Below, one piece after another: positions 1 to 10,245 of a stretch of 64,000 nt of DNA. The DNA is taken from assembly GCA_010093705.1 (NCBI GenBank), contig MU006093.1, positions 367,557-431,556 on the forward strand, read 5' to 3'. This DNA comes from Patellaria atrata CBS 101060 (Eukaryota > Ascomycota > Dothideomycetes > Patellariales > Patellariaceae). Both the position numbers and the translations under genes were made by a program. The stretch's first letter is position 1; the number at the start of each line of letters is the position of its first letter. The notes under the pieces were generated by a model. The model was not told the origin of the DNA. It saw only the letters and a list, made by a program, of their open reading frames with translations, and made no database searches.

Positions 1-1
1 T

Positions 2-217
2 CGGTTTCCACGATTATCTATACTTGCAATTGAGATCCTCTCAATTCCAGCAATGAGCGATGAACCAGAACGAGTGTTTTCAGCAGCTCGTCGTACGGTA
101 TCATGGGAAAGATCACGCTTAAGTTCAAGAGAGTTAGAACATACTGAATGTCTTAAACATTGGGCAAAACAAAAAAATTTATTGAAAGGTTCGTACGATT
201 TGTTTAGTTTCACCTAA
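2..217 (+). CDS. hAT transposase, C-terminal dimerisation region (5' partial)
   Basis: An open frame runs from the window edge to TAA at 215-217, giving 71 residues. It reads LSIPAMSDEPERVFSAARR followed by a Trp-rich segment and a TECLKHW-like motif. This is the hAT C-terminal (Dimer_Tnp_hAT) signature: Pro before a Ser-x-x-x-E-R-x-F-S core, then an amphipathic helix. The family cuts and pastes DNA through an RNase H-like fold, and this region mediates dimerisation. The visible part has no stop or frame break, so the copy could be recent, but the BED finger and catalytic core lie outside the window. Confidence 0.88.
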   Translation, partial: RFPRLSILAIEILSIPAMSDEPERVFSAARRTVSWERSRLSSRELEHTECLKHWAKQKNLLKGSYDLFSFT

Positions 218-319
218 TGGCTACTGATCTCAGACACACGTAAAGGTACAGATCACGTCTGAGTGCTACCAACAGCCCTGGATAGCTAGGCAAAGCAGAA
301 CACCGAAACGCCAGAACGC

Positions 320-886
320 TTAAACGCCAAAGAATACTTCGTACGAAGCTCTGCTCAACCAATGATTATAGCATTTTGGGGAGTAGCCCCTCATCGTCAT
401 CCAGCACAATAGCATTCCCAGGGGCGGTGCCGTCAGCTCCGTCAACCCCTGAACCAGGTCCAAGCACCCTGGCTCCTTGAGCAGGCTTATCTGGACCACC
501 AGCTCGTACGGAACAGCGTGCTGTATGGTCGCGCCATTTGCAGTTGGCGCATGTTCCGCCAAAGTGTCCCTCAGCGCGGTGACAACTAAGGAAGGGACGG
601 AAATCTCTCGTACGACAAGCCGCACAAGGATCAACGTCACCTCCACGAGACTGGATAAGAATCCCATTGACATATGACTGCCTATGAGATCCAATCTGCT
701 CGGTGTGATAGAGTCACGTACGAACTCAACATCAACACCTCCACCGACGGCCAGAAGTGCTCTATTCTGTGGGCTGTGACACCACGGAGCCAATTGCTGC
801 TGTGTTACGAGTAGCACCGGGTTGCGGTTCGCGTGAGCGGCAGCCGTGATCGCTGGGTTATAGAGAACTACTTGCGTATTGGCCAT
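320..886 (-). CDS. possible second gene in the hAT element, unknown protein (188 aa)
   Basis: A 188-codon frame lies antisense to the transposase, wholly inside the element. I do not recognise the protein. It is rich in hydrophobic residues and has no clear signal peptide or catalytic motif. Three things suggest it is real. A short intron can be drawn just upstream (donor GTAAGT read from 935, CTAAT-like branch site, TAG acceptor at 888) that ends one base before the ATG at 886-884. Upstream of that lies a pyrimidine-rich tract (961-1000 on the + strand as purines), as is common at fungal transcription starts. The frame is also richer in G+C than its flanks. Against it, the CGTACG repeats run through the frame and there is no recognisable homology. 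It may be an accessory element gene, captured host sequence or chance. Confidence 0.35.
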   Translation of the reverse strand: MANTQVVLYNPAITAAAHANRNPVLLVTQQQLAPWCHSPQNRALLAVGGGVDVEFVRDSITPSRLDLIGSHMSMGFLSSLVEVTLILVRLVVREISVPSLVVTALRDTLAEHAPTANGATIQHAVPYELVVQISLLKEPGCLDLVQGLTELTAPPLGMLLCWMTMRGYSPKCYNHWLSRASYEVFFGV

Positions 887-887
887 A

Positions 888-935
888 CTATAGTCTTATT
901 AGCCTTCGTACGATAGGTTTAAGCTGAGTACTTAC
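888..935 (-). other. candidate 5'UTR intron of the antisense ORF in the hAT element
   Basis: On the minus strand GTAAGT begins at 935, a GGCTAATAAG branch-like motif lies in the middle, and the segment ends CTATAG at 888, giving 48 bp. That length is normal for this window. It would sit in the leader, one base before the start codon at 886. Confidence 0.4.
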
Positions 936-1021
936 ACTTTGAGTTACTAAAATCAAAGATTGAGAAGGAGAGAAGAAGAGAAGAAGAGAAATTCAAAAAA
1001 AAGATGTATTTTATACAAATT

Positions 1022-1077
1022 GGCAGGTAGGCAGGTGGGCCAGTAGACAGGTGGACAGGCAGGCACGTAGGCACGCC
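1022..1077. repeat. degenerate 8-bp tandem repeat, seven units
   Basis: Seven consecutive octamers of the form GGCAGGTA/GGCAGGTG/GGCACGTA fill these 56 bp with one to three mismatches each. The array lies inside the hAT element between the antisense ORF and the terminus. Confidence 0.7.
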
Positions 1078-1297
1078 CTCGTGCCTTCTATCTTAGAACA
1101 GCTATAGATGTTATTCATAGCTATATAATCCCTTCGTACGAAGAGTATCTTTATTTTAATTAAATTTCTAAGAAAACGATAATATTTTAGTTGAATTCTA
1201 AAGAATATTAAAAAATCTTAAAATGCCAAGAGTATTGTTAAGGTATTATGATATTCGATACAATACCGATGAAATACCGAGAATACTAATACCTTAT

Positions 1298-1321
1298 CGA
1301 TACGGATCGTTGGCCACACTG
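1298..1321 (-). repeat. right terminal inverted repeat of the hAT element
   Basis: Read inward the end is CAGTGTGGCCAACGATCC followed by GTATCG. It begins CAGTG as many hAT termini do and joins the adjacent hexamer repeat without a gap. The partner repeat would lie to the left of this window. Confidence 0.65.
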
Positions 1322-1345
1322 TTTCCCTTTCCCTTTCCCTTTCCC
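1322..1345. repeat. (TTTCCC)4 repeat at the transposon boundary
   Basis: Four perfect TTTCCC units directly follow the hAT end. They may include one copy of the 8-bp target site duplication. Confidence 0.85.
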
Positions 1346-1664
1346 ATTCACTCCATTATCCTTGATTTGTTCTTATTGTCAACTTATTCACAACTTCGTT
1401 TGCTTCCTCACCCTCCTCATTTTCGCTCCAGACCTTTTCATCAACTCTGTTTTCCAGATCTGTACTCAAATTTCTTCCATCTATCGCCTTACAACTCCCA
1501 GGAGGAGACTTCTCTGTTCTTCTTACGCTCAGCTCTGAGAACATCGGATCCAACTTCACCCAATACCCCTGACAATTGTCGAAAAGGGTATTCCCAACGC
1601 TTTCGATCCCGTTCCTTCCCAAATCTTCCCAGCTTTACCCCTCTTCGTCTCAAAGGTCTTCACA
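1346..1664 (+). promoter_or_regulatory. Rtf1 promoter/leader, pyrimidine-rich
   Basis: About 320 bp between the transposon end and the Rtf1 start codon. The stretch is T/C-rich on the coding strand, as is common in filamentous fungal leaders. I see no convincing TATA box. The upstream part of the original promoter is displaced by the hAT insertion. Confidence 0.45.
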
Positions 1665-3462
1665 ATGGCGGACGATATCGAGAAGCAACTCTTGGCTCTC
1701 GCCGGCGATGAATCTTCCGACGACGAAATCACCGATTTCCCTTCCAAGAGCCGCTCACCCTCTCGAGCTTCCTCCCTAGAAAAACTGGCCGAACCCAAAA
1801 TTCAATCACCCCCACCAACCGAACGTCGCGGAGTCGCTAAAAAGATGACGAAAGCTGCAAAAGCTGCTGCCAGAAAGCGCAGGCAGGATTATTCTGAGGA
1901 AGAGGGAGAAGCGTAAGCTCGCCATGATTATTATAATTTTTGCAACGTTAATCTTGGACGTGTTTCTGACTTATTCTCAAGCTCCTCTCCGTCATCTCAA
2001 AACTCCCTTGGTTCTGGAGCAATGTCTGAATCAGAAGATGATGCTCCTGCTGTTCTCGAGGATGACGATGTCATGTTTCCTATCGATGGTGTCTTTTACT
2101 CGGAAAAAGACAAGGATGAGATCATGGCTCTGCCAGAAATCGAACGTGAATTCAAACTTGCAGAGCGTCGTGAGGAAGCTGAGAAGCGAGCGCAGGATGC
2201 AAGTCTTCGGCGCATGCTCCAACAACGTAATGCAAATGATAAGAAACGCAAAGCAACAGATGAAGATGATGGTCAACGCAAGAGCAGCAGGCAAAAGACG
2301 AAGGCAAGTGAATCGCTGGAAAAGTACAAGCGCCAGAGAGAGCAGCGCGGCAAGCAGAGGAGTGATAGAGAAAACAAACCTCGAGATCGTCGCTCCGCGT
2401 CAAAGGAGAAGTCAGCGTCAGATGTTGATGCAGAGGGCGATAGCGACGACTTTGACCGTCGCCCGACTCGTGAGGAAGCACTCCCCGACCTGAAAGATTT
2501 CCAACGTATCAAGGTGGGCAGGTCCAATTTTGCCAAGGTTTGCTTCTATCCAGGGTTCGAGGAAGCCATTGCAGGCTGCTTCGTACGAGTTAATGTTGGT
2601 GTAAACACCGAAACTGGCCAAAATTCCTACAGGATGTGCCAGATCAAGAGTGAGTTCTATCATCTAGTGCGATATCAAAGATGACTGGGCTAACCATGGG
2701 TCACAGAATTTATCGAAGGCAAACCTTATCCTCTCGAAGGCAAAGAAGGGAAGATATATCACCCCGATCAATATGCCGAAGTCTCTCAGGGCTCCGAAGT
2801 TCGCTCTTATCCGTTCAACTCTTGTTCCGACTCACCATTCACCGAGGTAAGAAAGGCTCCCCCATCATCCCTCCACTAGTTCTGACGTTTTCCAGTCCGA
2901 GTTGAACCGCTACAAAATGCAAATGACCAAAGACGGCATGAAAATGCCCAAGAAGTCCTTCCTCGTCAGCAAATGCGATGACATCCAAAACTTCATCACC
3001 CGCCAGTGGAACGACCACGAAATCCAAGCCAAAGTGGACAAGCAGAACAAGAACAAAACCTTCAACCCCAACAAAGTCCTCACCGCCAGCGAGCAAACCC
3101 AATCCCGTCTCCGCGAGCTCAACAAGGATATTCGCCGCAAGAACATCGAAAACACGAACCTAGCACTCATGCGCGAGAAACAGGAGCGCATCAAGGCGCG
3201 TAAGATGGCAGCTCAACGCGCCAAGGAGGAACAGGCGAAGAAGGAACTCGCGCTCCTTCAAGTTCCGAAGAATAAGGCTATCGATGAGCTGTTCGAGAGT
3301 GGTGAGAGTAGGGCCGGCACCCCCGGTGCGAGTGGTAGCGAGGCGGCGAAGAAGAAGAGTACCAGGGAGACGGATAAGAGGGGTATCCCTACTTTTAAGA
3401 AGAGGAATATGGATGATGATCTCATCGCTGCTATGGATTTGGGGATTGAGATTGACATCTAA
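1665..3462 (+). CDS. rtf1: RNA polymerase II Paf1 complex subunit Rtf1 (Plus-3 domain)
   Basis: Four exons: 1665-1912, 1982-2649, 2707-2846 and 2896-3462, joining in frame to 540 aa. The order is an acidic, Ser-rich N-terminus, a Lys/Arg-Glu charged region, the Plus-3 domain from about LKDFQRIKVGRSNFAK (near residue 250) through the segment RVNVGVNTETGQNSYRMCQIK, then a C-terminal coiled coil and the DDDLIAAMDLGIEIDI tail. Rtf1 belongs to the nuclear Paf1 elongation complex, binds Spt5, and promotes H2B ubiquitylation through Rad6 (also in this window). The start is the first ATG of a frame beginning MADDIEKQLLALAGDESSDDE, typical of the family. A CGTACG site at 2582 lies in coding sequence and is probably chance. 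Confidence 0.93.
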
Positions 3463-4373
3463 GATTGGTGAGATGGGTTATTTCAGGTTTTATTTGAAGC
3501 CTGTTGAGTGTTATCGTAGGGGTGCATTCACCGGTTCTTATCACTCTTCACCTGGTGGGTATTTGCATTTAGCGCGGTGTTTCGGAGGCTTTGATTGGGA
3601 TTTAGTCTTCTGCGTTGGTAGAAAGACTGGCGAGATGTATGTCGGGTAGTTGGGTATGTTACAGTCGAGTCGACGGATGCAGCTTTGGTCTCAGATAGCA
3701 TCGAGACGGGTTTGAGAATGAGCATTTGAGCAGAGTTGTCAGTCAGATTGTTGGTAGATTGAATATAGTCTGAAACATTGGTCTGTTCTGAGTCAAAGTG
3801 TGATGTGAATGCGTGGTTGATGTCTGCCATAGAACTACTTCTCACGCTGTCAAGGTATTTCTAGTCTCTCCTCCGCTTTAAAAGACAACCCTCATCAGTT
3901 TCTACGGTCTAATAAGAGTTATGAATGCGTCGTTGATGTAATCGTACGGTCCTGGTATACCTTAATAGATATTTTGGGTCTCCCAGGCTTTTGAATGAGA
4001 TAGATAAAGTAACATAATGACACCCCTACTCCTCCTTCCTACTCGCGCCGATATATAGTGGAGAGAGTCCCTCAACTGCCGCAAAATCTGCCATACATGC
4101 ATGATATCAAGGAGCCAGTGACATGATATCCGTTACCATACGCATCTGCTCGGTACACTCATAGTTCTACGGAGCTACGTGAATGATTTATATCTTAACA
4201 GTTGATTATACACAGTACGCACAAACTTCAACTCGAGCGTAGATATTTACCGCGTCTGCATTCATGCTGAATCTGAAATAGTGAGGAGCGGAATCCCCTG
4301 GTTCAAAAACACCTGCGCCATGCTATGCTATGCTATGCTATGCTATGCTATGCTTGATGCCACAAAATCATAT
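3463..4373. other. intergenic stretch between convergent genes
   Basis: This holds the 3' flank of Rtf1 and of the histidine phosphatase gene. I see no further gene. It contains the pentamer microsatellite at 4320-4354; small ORFs here have no recognisable features. Confidence 0.6.
4320..4354. repeat. (ATGCT)7 microsatellite
   Basis: Seven perfect ATGCT units. It lies just beyond the stop codon of the phosphatase gene, probably in its 3'UTR, and a spurious ORF reads through it as a Met-Leu-Cys-Tyr-Ala repeat. Confidence 0.95.
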
Positions 4374-6606
4374 TCACAGCTCCCCTTCCACATCTCCCCC
4401 CTGACCCACGGTCCACCTTCTCTTCATCCCCTTTTCCCTCTCGTTCACATCTCCGCTCATGATCCTCGTTGGACTTGCCCAGAGTCCCGCTGGTGTCCCT
4501 CCTCCGACTCCTCCTGGTGAACCCCATAACTGTGTTCGCAGCGGTGGAGCCTTCTTCGGAGCGTCCACTTTCTTCTCAGGCGCATTTGTCCCCTCAAAAT
4601 CAAGCACCATATCCCTCCCCGGACCGCCACCGCTCGCATCCGCCTTGTTCGCCTCCGAGAAGATTGTTGCGAGTGAGGGAGGCTTAGGCAGAGGGGACCA
4701 CAACCCTGATGCGGTGGAAGATTGAGATGGAGTCCATAGACCTGCGGTCGTGCTCGAGGTGGTGGGAGTGTGAATGCGCGAGGTGGTTGGGATAGGGGAG
4801 TTGGAACTCCGTCGTATGCTACCAAGCATACTGCTAATCCCGTGATTATGACCAAGTGCCGGTTCGCCGAGATTGAAGGAAGCGTTGATAGGCGCGCCGG
4901 CCGCCGCATGGGAGCCGGGTGTATAGTTATACCTTCGCCTGTTTTCCGGAGCGTTGGGCACAACCTTCGGGGAAGGGAGATGGTGGACGACTTTTGCAGG
5001 ATCTACACCAGGACGGAGGTGTTCGGTCGAAGCGACGAGGCGCATTTGATATCCCTCGGAGAGTCTGGAATCAAGATACGACTTCTGATTGGATGGGGTC
5101 CTGTGGAGGATAGATTCTCTCCTCCTAGGGGTGTCAAGACGGCAGGCCATAGTGAGGGAGGCCATGCCAACATCTAGGAGGACGGGTTGGTTTGTAAGGG
5201 CGCCAATGAGGGCATTGCAGCCAGCACCGTGGGTAACAAGGATGAGGACGAGATCGGTATCATCGTCGAGTTCATCGGTATGGTTCTCCGCGACGGCCGC
5301 GATTGTGGGGTCACTGAAGGACTCGGGTGAGTTCTTGTACCAGTCCACCATCGAATCGATGCCTCTCCGGAATCGCCTATGCATGGAACTCCATTCTTCT
5401 CCATACTGTCCACCATCACCCCATTCTTGAGGTGGACGCATGCTGTCCCAGTTGTAGTCAATATCCACGCAAGCATCTCGAGCATGGTCGACGTATCCGC
5501 GAGGTATTGGTTCTGAGGGTGAAACAGCATAAGATGGAACCGGAGCTATATAACGGGACCCGTCTCCTTTCGAAAGATGAGTCTGCGGCTTAAGTGAGGA
5601 CCTGCTACCCGTACTTCCAACACTACTGTGACTGCTAGCACGGTCTCGACGAGGAAGTGCATGACTCAAACTCTCCAAATCCTCAAGAGGGGATGGGCTT
5701 CCGTGACCATGCGGAGTGTATGTCGGAATATTACTTCTACTCCACCCGCCAGGAAAATGTCCCGTGTGAGATCTGTTAACATGAGGTGTTGCGTCAACAT
5801 ACTCTCCTCGTCTAAGGAGGTCTGCCTTGGCTGTGGCTACCATTAACGCAGATTCCGGAGGGGGTGTAATGAGATCAAAGTAATCTGGAGATAACCACTC
5901 CCCTAGGAATGCGTCAACACGAAGTATACTTTTCTCAAAGTGTTTCTTTATTGCTGATTTTCTCAAAACGTTCGATGTAGGCTCGTCTTCCGGTTCCGGA
6001 ATGCCGGCAAGAACAGGAGATCTTACCTCCATAGGCCTCATATGAGGAGAAAGAGGGTGAGAAGATGTCAACTTGGTGGAATGGGAATGACTTCTATTTC
6101 GAAGCGATGGAGCTGCTGGATCGAATTGGGCCAATCCAGCACTTATTGCAATTGATGTCTGAACACATCTTAAAAACGGTGAGCTATGAACCACGACCTT
6201 GTGCTTTCTGTGCTTCTTCTTTTGGGAAGGGTCTTGTGATCTATTTTCTTTCAAACTCTCTCCTTCTCCAAAAGCGAAGTTCTCGAGCCCATTGTGTCCA
6301 CGTTCACCATTTGTGGGAGTTCCGCCATTGATCTCTTCGTCCCTGGTATGGAGAAGGCTAGCAATCCGCGTTCCCAAAGCTCTTGCTTGTGTCCATCCAC
6401 CATATGTCAATGGAGGGTCATAGGGTGCAGGAGAAGTGAGGTGCCAGGTCTTATCAGCCGCATCGAGTCTCGCTCCATGCCTGCTAGGATGTTAGCGAAT
6501 TGAAGCTGGGGAGGATAAAGGAGCTATGGGGTATGAAAATAAACATTCAGTTCGCTATACAGCAAACTTACCTTGCAACAATAATGACTGCTGGTGAGCG
6601 AGTCAT
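4374..6606 (-). CDS. histidine phosphatase superfamily protein (phosphoglycerate-mutase-like)
   Basis: Two exons (6606-6572 and 6480-4374) give 713 aa. Exon 1 encodes MTRSPAVIIVA, and the junction creates the catalytic RHG motif (Arg12-His13-Gly14), followed by ARLDAADKTWHLTSPAPYDPPLTYGGWTQAR. The second catalytic His is in ILVTHGAGCNALIGAL in the middle of the protein. The core fits branch 1 histidine phosphatases of the type related to the Tau55/Sts-1 group. A long Ser/Pro-rich low-complexity C-terminus of about 300 residues and several insertions follow, so it is much longer than a metabolic mutase. The substrate cannot be told. No signal peptide or membrane segment is seen. Confidence 0.85.
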
Positions 6607-7435
6607 GTCAGTTACCGGCAGAGCTAAATGCTACGAACGATTTTTTGTTTCCGGTGTTTTGAAAGTGCACATTTACAGTCCGGTAGCTAATATGCATCTG
6701 TCACATGCGAATTCAGGTTGGTATTACAGCAACGGAGTGGTTGCAAATAGGGCGAACATGTATGGAACTGAGAGCAATCGCCATCAAGACTCGAATTTCC
6801 AAATCATTCCTTTAAAGAAAATAACTGTGATGGAATTGTTTGTCACAAAAGTTTGCGCGTTCGGAGATGGAGAAATGGCCGGTTGCGGGGTGGATGTGAC
6901 GGGAGATGTGGGACATGCGCGTCCGTTTTTTTTGTCTGACGTTCTGACGCCATACCATTACTTTTACTGTTCGTCATGAGCTCTCTAATTTACTAAATTA
7001 ATCTATTTTCAAGTTGATAGTAGTCAAAATGCACTAATCTAGTCCACTATATACTTAAAGCATTCACTTGGGGTTGACCTTTGAAGTTATTAAACAAGTA
7101 AGGAATAACTTATCACTTATTTGCAGCATTTCTCTTCAGTAGAATTTGGTAGGTGTGTTCTAAAGTCAATCTTAATGATTTTATTTTCTGTCAGAAGTAA
7201 AACTCGAATATGTCGTATAACAGTACTAGATGCACAGATGCAGGCACACACTTGACCTGCGTTGCTTAAACCTGCAGCCTACTGTACATTACAAGTACAA
7301 GTGTTGTATCTTATCTCAATCAAAGGAATGTATCCAGTTGACGGACTAAATGTTGATGCTCCTTTCCCATCAACTTCGTATGCAAATGGTATGGAAAAAA
7401 AACAAAAGCACTTTTGTATGCTCAGAGGAATCTTT
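6607..7435. other. intergenic, no gene seen
   Basis: Promoter side of the phosphatase gene and 3' flank of the aldolase gene. A 159-codon frame at 6500-6979 overlaps the phosphatase first exon and looks like noise. Confidence 0.55.
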
Positions 7436-8604
7436 TCACTCGAGATAATCACCACCTGTCTCCTTATGGATAACGTCGAACAACGGTTTCGCGCTGAACC
7501 AGCCTGCTTTTGGTGTCCCTACAGCTTTGTAGGTGAATGCGGCTTCCTGGTCTCCAATCTTTTGGGTCTCGTGACCCCTTCCAGCAGCTGCAGCGTCTGC
7601 CATCAACTGAGCGTGGCAGCATTTCTCGAGGCTGACAAACCAGAAAATCGTCTCCTCGATGGACTTTCCGACTGTGAGCAACCCATGATTCTGCAACAAG
7701 GCTGCTTTATTATTCCCGAGAGCGGCAGCAATGTCTTTGCCTTCCTGCTCAGCTAGGACAATTCCGTTGAAGGACTCATACAACACGTGGTCCTAAATCT
7801 GGTTAGCAACTACATCAAAAACTTCTCCATGCTCTTATGGGGAGAAGCGCCTGCCTACGTTGCTAAAGGGGGCTCAGACATGATGGTGATTCACAAGGGC
7901 TGAAAGATCTAGGAAAGAGCCTTCGAGCTTGTTGAAATATTCAGATACTCACATCATAGAATGCACATGAATCTTGTGTGATAATATCAAGCTTACGGCC
8001 AAGTGAGCAAAATGAGCGGCCGTATATGCTGTGGCTATGTGCAGCTGCCATGACATCTGGACGGGCCTGATGAATTGCTGAATGAATCATGAAGGCTGCA
8101 GTATTGAGAAGCTTGACAGGGCCTCCAGCGATGATCTCTCCTTCCTCGTTAACCTGGATGAGATCTGACTTCTTGATCAAAGAGAAAGCCACACCGAACG
8201 GATTGACCCAGAAGGTTTGAGGATCAACCGGGTCCTATGCAGTCTTTAGCGTGTTGATGCAGGTACAACGCTGTTTTTAGAGACTACTTACTCTGACAGT
8301 GATATGGCCAGCAACTGAAATCACAGAATCCCTGTCAGCTGAAGATGAGACGATGGGGACAGCTCGGCAAGACTTTACCTCCTTCATCAAAGCCATACTT
8401 CCCGAAAACCCTGAATGCAGCAGCTAAGCGTCCTTTTAGGTACTCTCGCTCCTCATATGGATCATCAAAGGTAGGTGGACTGGGGAACTTCAACGCGCCT
8501 ACCTTGGCCTTTGCTTCACTAAGGCCAGGCTCGAGAGTATGTGCAGTGGGCTTCGTATCCGCATTGTTGGCGGCTACAGTGTATGTTGCTGACGGTGGCG
8601 ACAT
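7436..8604 (-). CDS. class II aldolase/adducin N-terminal domain protein
   Basis: Four exons (8604-8379, 8314-8292, 8234-7953, 7792-7436) join in frame to 295 aa. One exon is only 23 nt. The protein begins MSPPSATYTVAANNADTKPT. The family core includes VAGHITVRDPVDPQTFWVNP, the metal-binding AAAHSHSIYG motif and LLQNHGLLTVG. Class II aldolases of this type act on sugar phosphates such as fuculose or ribulose phosphates with a zinc ion held by His residues. Fungal members are usually cytosolic and functionally uncharacterised. The last intron is long for this genome (160 bp). Phases agree at all three junctions. Confidence 0.88.
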
Positions 8605-10245
8605 TCAAACTCTTTTATTATTCAACGACTGTTGTGGGTATGGAGAATGGAAGGGAAAGATTGAATGAGAAAGGAAAGGAATGAGGAAGGTGAAGGATGG
8701 AGATGAGACTGCAGAGAAGAGGAGACGAAAGAATAAGGTTCAAGAAGAATGCAAAGTAAGCCCATGGTCCGAAGATCCCACTCTTTCTCGATTAAGTCAC
8801 CAGATGGTTGATCTGTGAAGTCGCGATGTGCGGGGTGGGACGTGGCCGTCATTCAGTCGACATGCCCTCCACTTGGTTCAAGGCGTCCAGATTCACCTCT
8901 CAACCTTCAAGGAACTCGTTCGGCCATAGCACGGACATGGTACAGCGACGGGATAGACAGCCTCTCATCCTTCTTGTTATTATTCAACACTATATCTGCA
9001 TCGAAGGACGCTAGAAGGCGCACCGAAGAGTGTCTGCATTTCAGCTTCAAGCCAGACTCTGGGCAGCAAACCTTGGATTCCTATCCCGCACCGAACAAGC
9101 AGAAGCCGCGCCGATAAAGGCTGAGAAGGGCTGCTCTCGTGGCTGTTCATGGTACCGTCCAAGTACCTGTTCCTATAGAGTTCCGAGGAGTGCGAGGCTA
9201 GGAGAACTACGGTGTATGAAAGAGGCTTGTTAGAACTCCAAGGCCCCGAGAAGAACGGTGTAGACCTACGCCTATGGTCGGTTACGGACGCTTGAAATAT
9301 CCTTTCATTGGCCGTTGTCGGTGTTGGGTCTAGGAATAGATTCATCTACCGGCATGCATCTTTAGATTTTCAGCATGAGCTAGAGTCGCCTTTTCACTTT
9401 GCGATCACCGACGGGAGCACGAGGAGGTAGGTAAGCATCGTCTATCGTTGCTTGAGAAAGAGATGTGTTGATGAGTAAGAGGGGGGACACACGACAGAAA
9501 CTCTACCACCAAGAGACACATGGAGATGTCCTTTGTCGACTTTCAATTCTGGCGGAACGTCTGTTTGACAACTTCAGGACGTTTCTGGGACGTCCTGACA
9601 AAGTTTTTGTCGTTTCGGTTAATCATCAGGCGACAGCGCGCTGCCGTTATGGAGAAGATTTCCTTAATCCCTATCACGGCCTGTACTTTCTACAACCCGC
9701 TTGAAACGCCCTCACTCCTCCCATGCCCAGCCCTATACGCAACTGGTTGAAGCCTATAGTCTAAGTATGGACTTAAGATGTGAGTTAACATGAGGACTAT
9801 CGGTTAACATCTAATATCCGTGAATCGGGATGGGGGATTCAAAAAGGCTTGCAGGCTTGTGCAGGCTCATTGCATGATACGGTACTAGGCCTGACGAACA
9901 GGTCAGTACCGCGATTACCTAACTACAAGTACTAGCAAGCGTTGCCGCAGCCCGCAGAGTGCGCAAATTTGGACCTTGGGAGTTAGCCTCGCGCGCCCTT
10001 CTCATGTCATGATTGCAGGGATGACTCAGGATCAAGCTGGATGGCCGTAATGTGCAGAATTGTATGTGCCAAGCTACTCTTTACAACCATACTGGCTCAT
10101 CTTACTATTTACTTACAAACCCACCACTTCCAAAATTTCCATTCTTCATGAGATTCAATTCTACATTCATCGTCTCAAGTCTCCCTCTTCAGCCGGGCCC
10201 AATTTGACCAGTTTCAATCCAGTCGTCATCCCTTATCTCGATAAG
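8605..10245. other. 1.6-kb intergenic region between divergent genes
   Basis: Shared upstream region of the aldolase (-) and the homeodomain gene (+). Several small ORFs (for example 8980-9345 on the minus strand) show no conserved motif or splice-compatible extension. No RNA gene or repeat was recognised. Confidence 0.5.

Larger units (their letters stand above)
92..1140. repeat. cluster of eight CGTACG palindromes in the hAT element
   Basis: CGTACG occurs at 92, 192, 340, 505, 609, 717, 907 and 1135, usually within TTCGTACGA. A hexamer is expected about once per 4 kb, and I see only around ten more copies in the remaining 62.7 kb. The spacing is roughly 100-230 bp. hAT elements are known to carry short repeated transposase-binding motifs near their ends, so this may be such an array. 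That role is inferred. Confidence 0.6.
1..1321 (+). mobile_element. hAT-family DNA transposon, right part only
   Basis: The window opens inside a hAT element. It contains the transposase C-terminus (2-217, + strand), about 1.1 kb of internal sequence, and a right terminal inverted repeat ending at 1321. Read from the outside the end begins CAGTGTGGCCAACGATCC, which is a hAT-like terminus, and three GGTATT motifs lie within 60 bp of it (1262-1293). The hexamer repeat directly outside could carry an 8-bp target duplication (TTTCCCTT, 1322-1329), but the left end is outside the window so this cannot be verified. CGTACG palindromes occur eight times between 92 and 1140. The insertion sits about 340 bp upstream of the Rtf1 start codon. 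Confidence 0.8.

Noticed and set aside
6500-6979. 159-codon + strand frame upstream of the phosphatase
   Set aside because: Overlaps exon 1 and intron 1 of the phosphatase; protein shows no family features.
8980-9345. 121-codon minus-strand ORF in the 1.6-kb gap
   Set aside because: No motif, no signal peptide, no splice-compatible extension.
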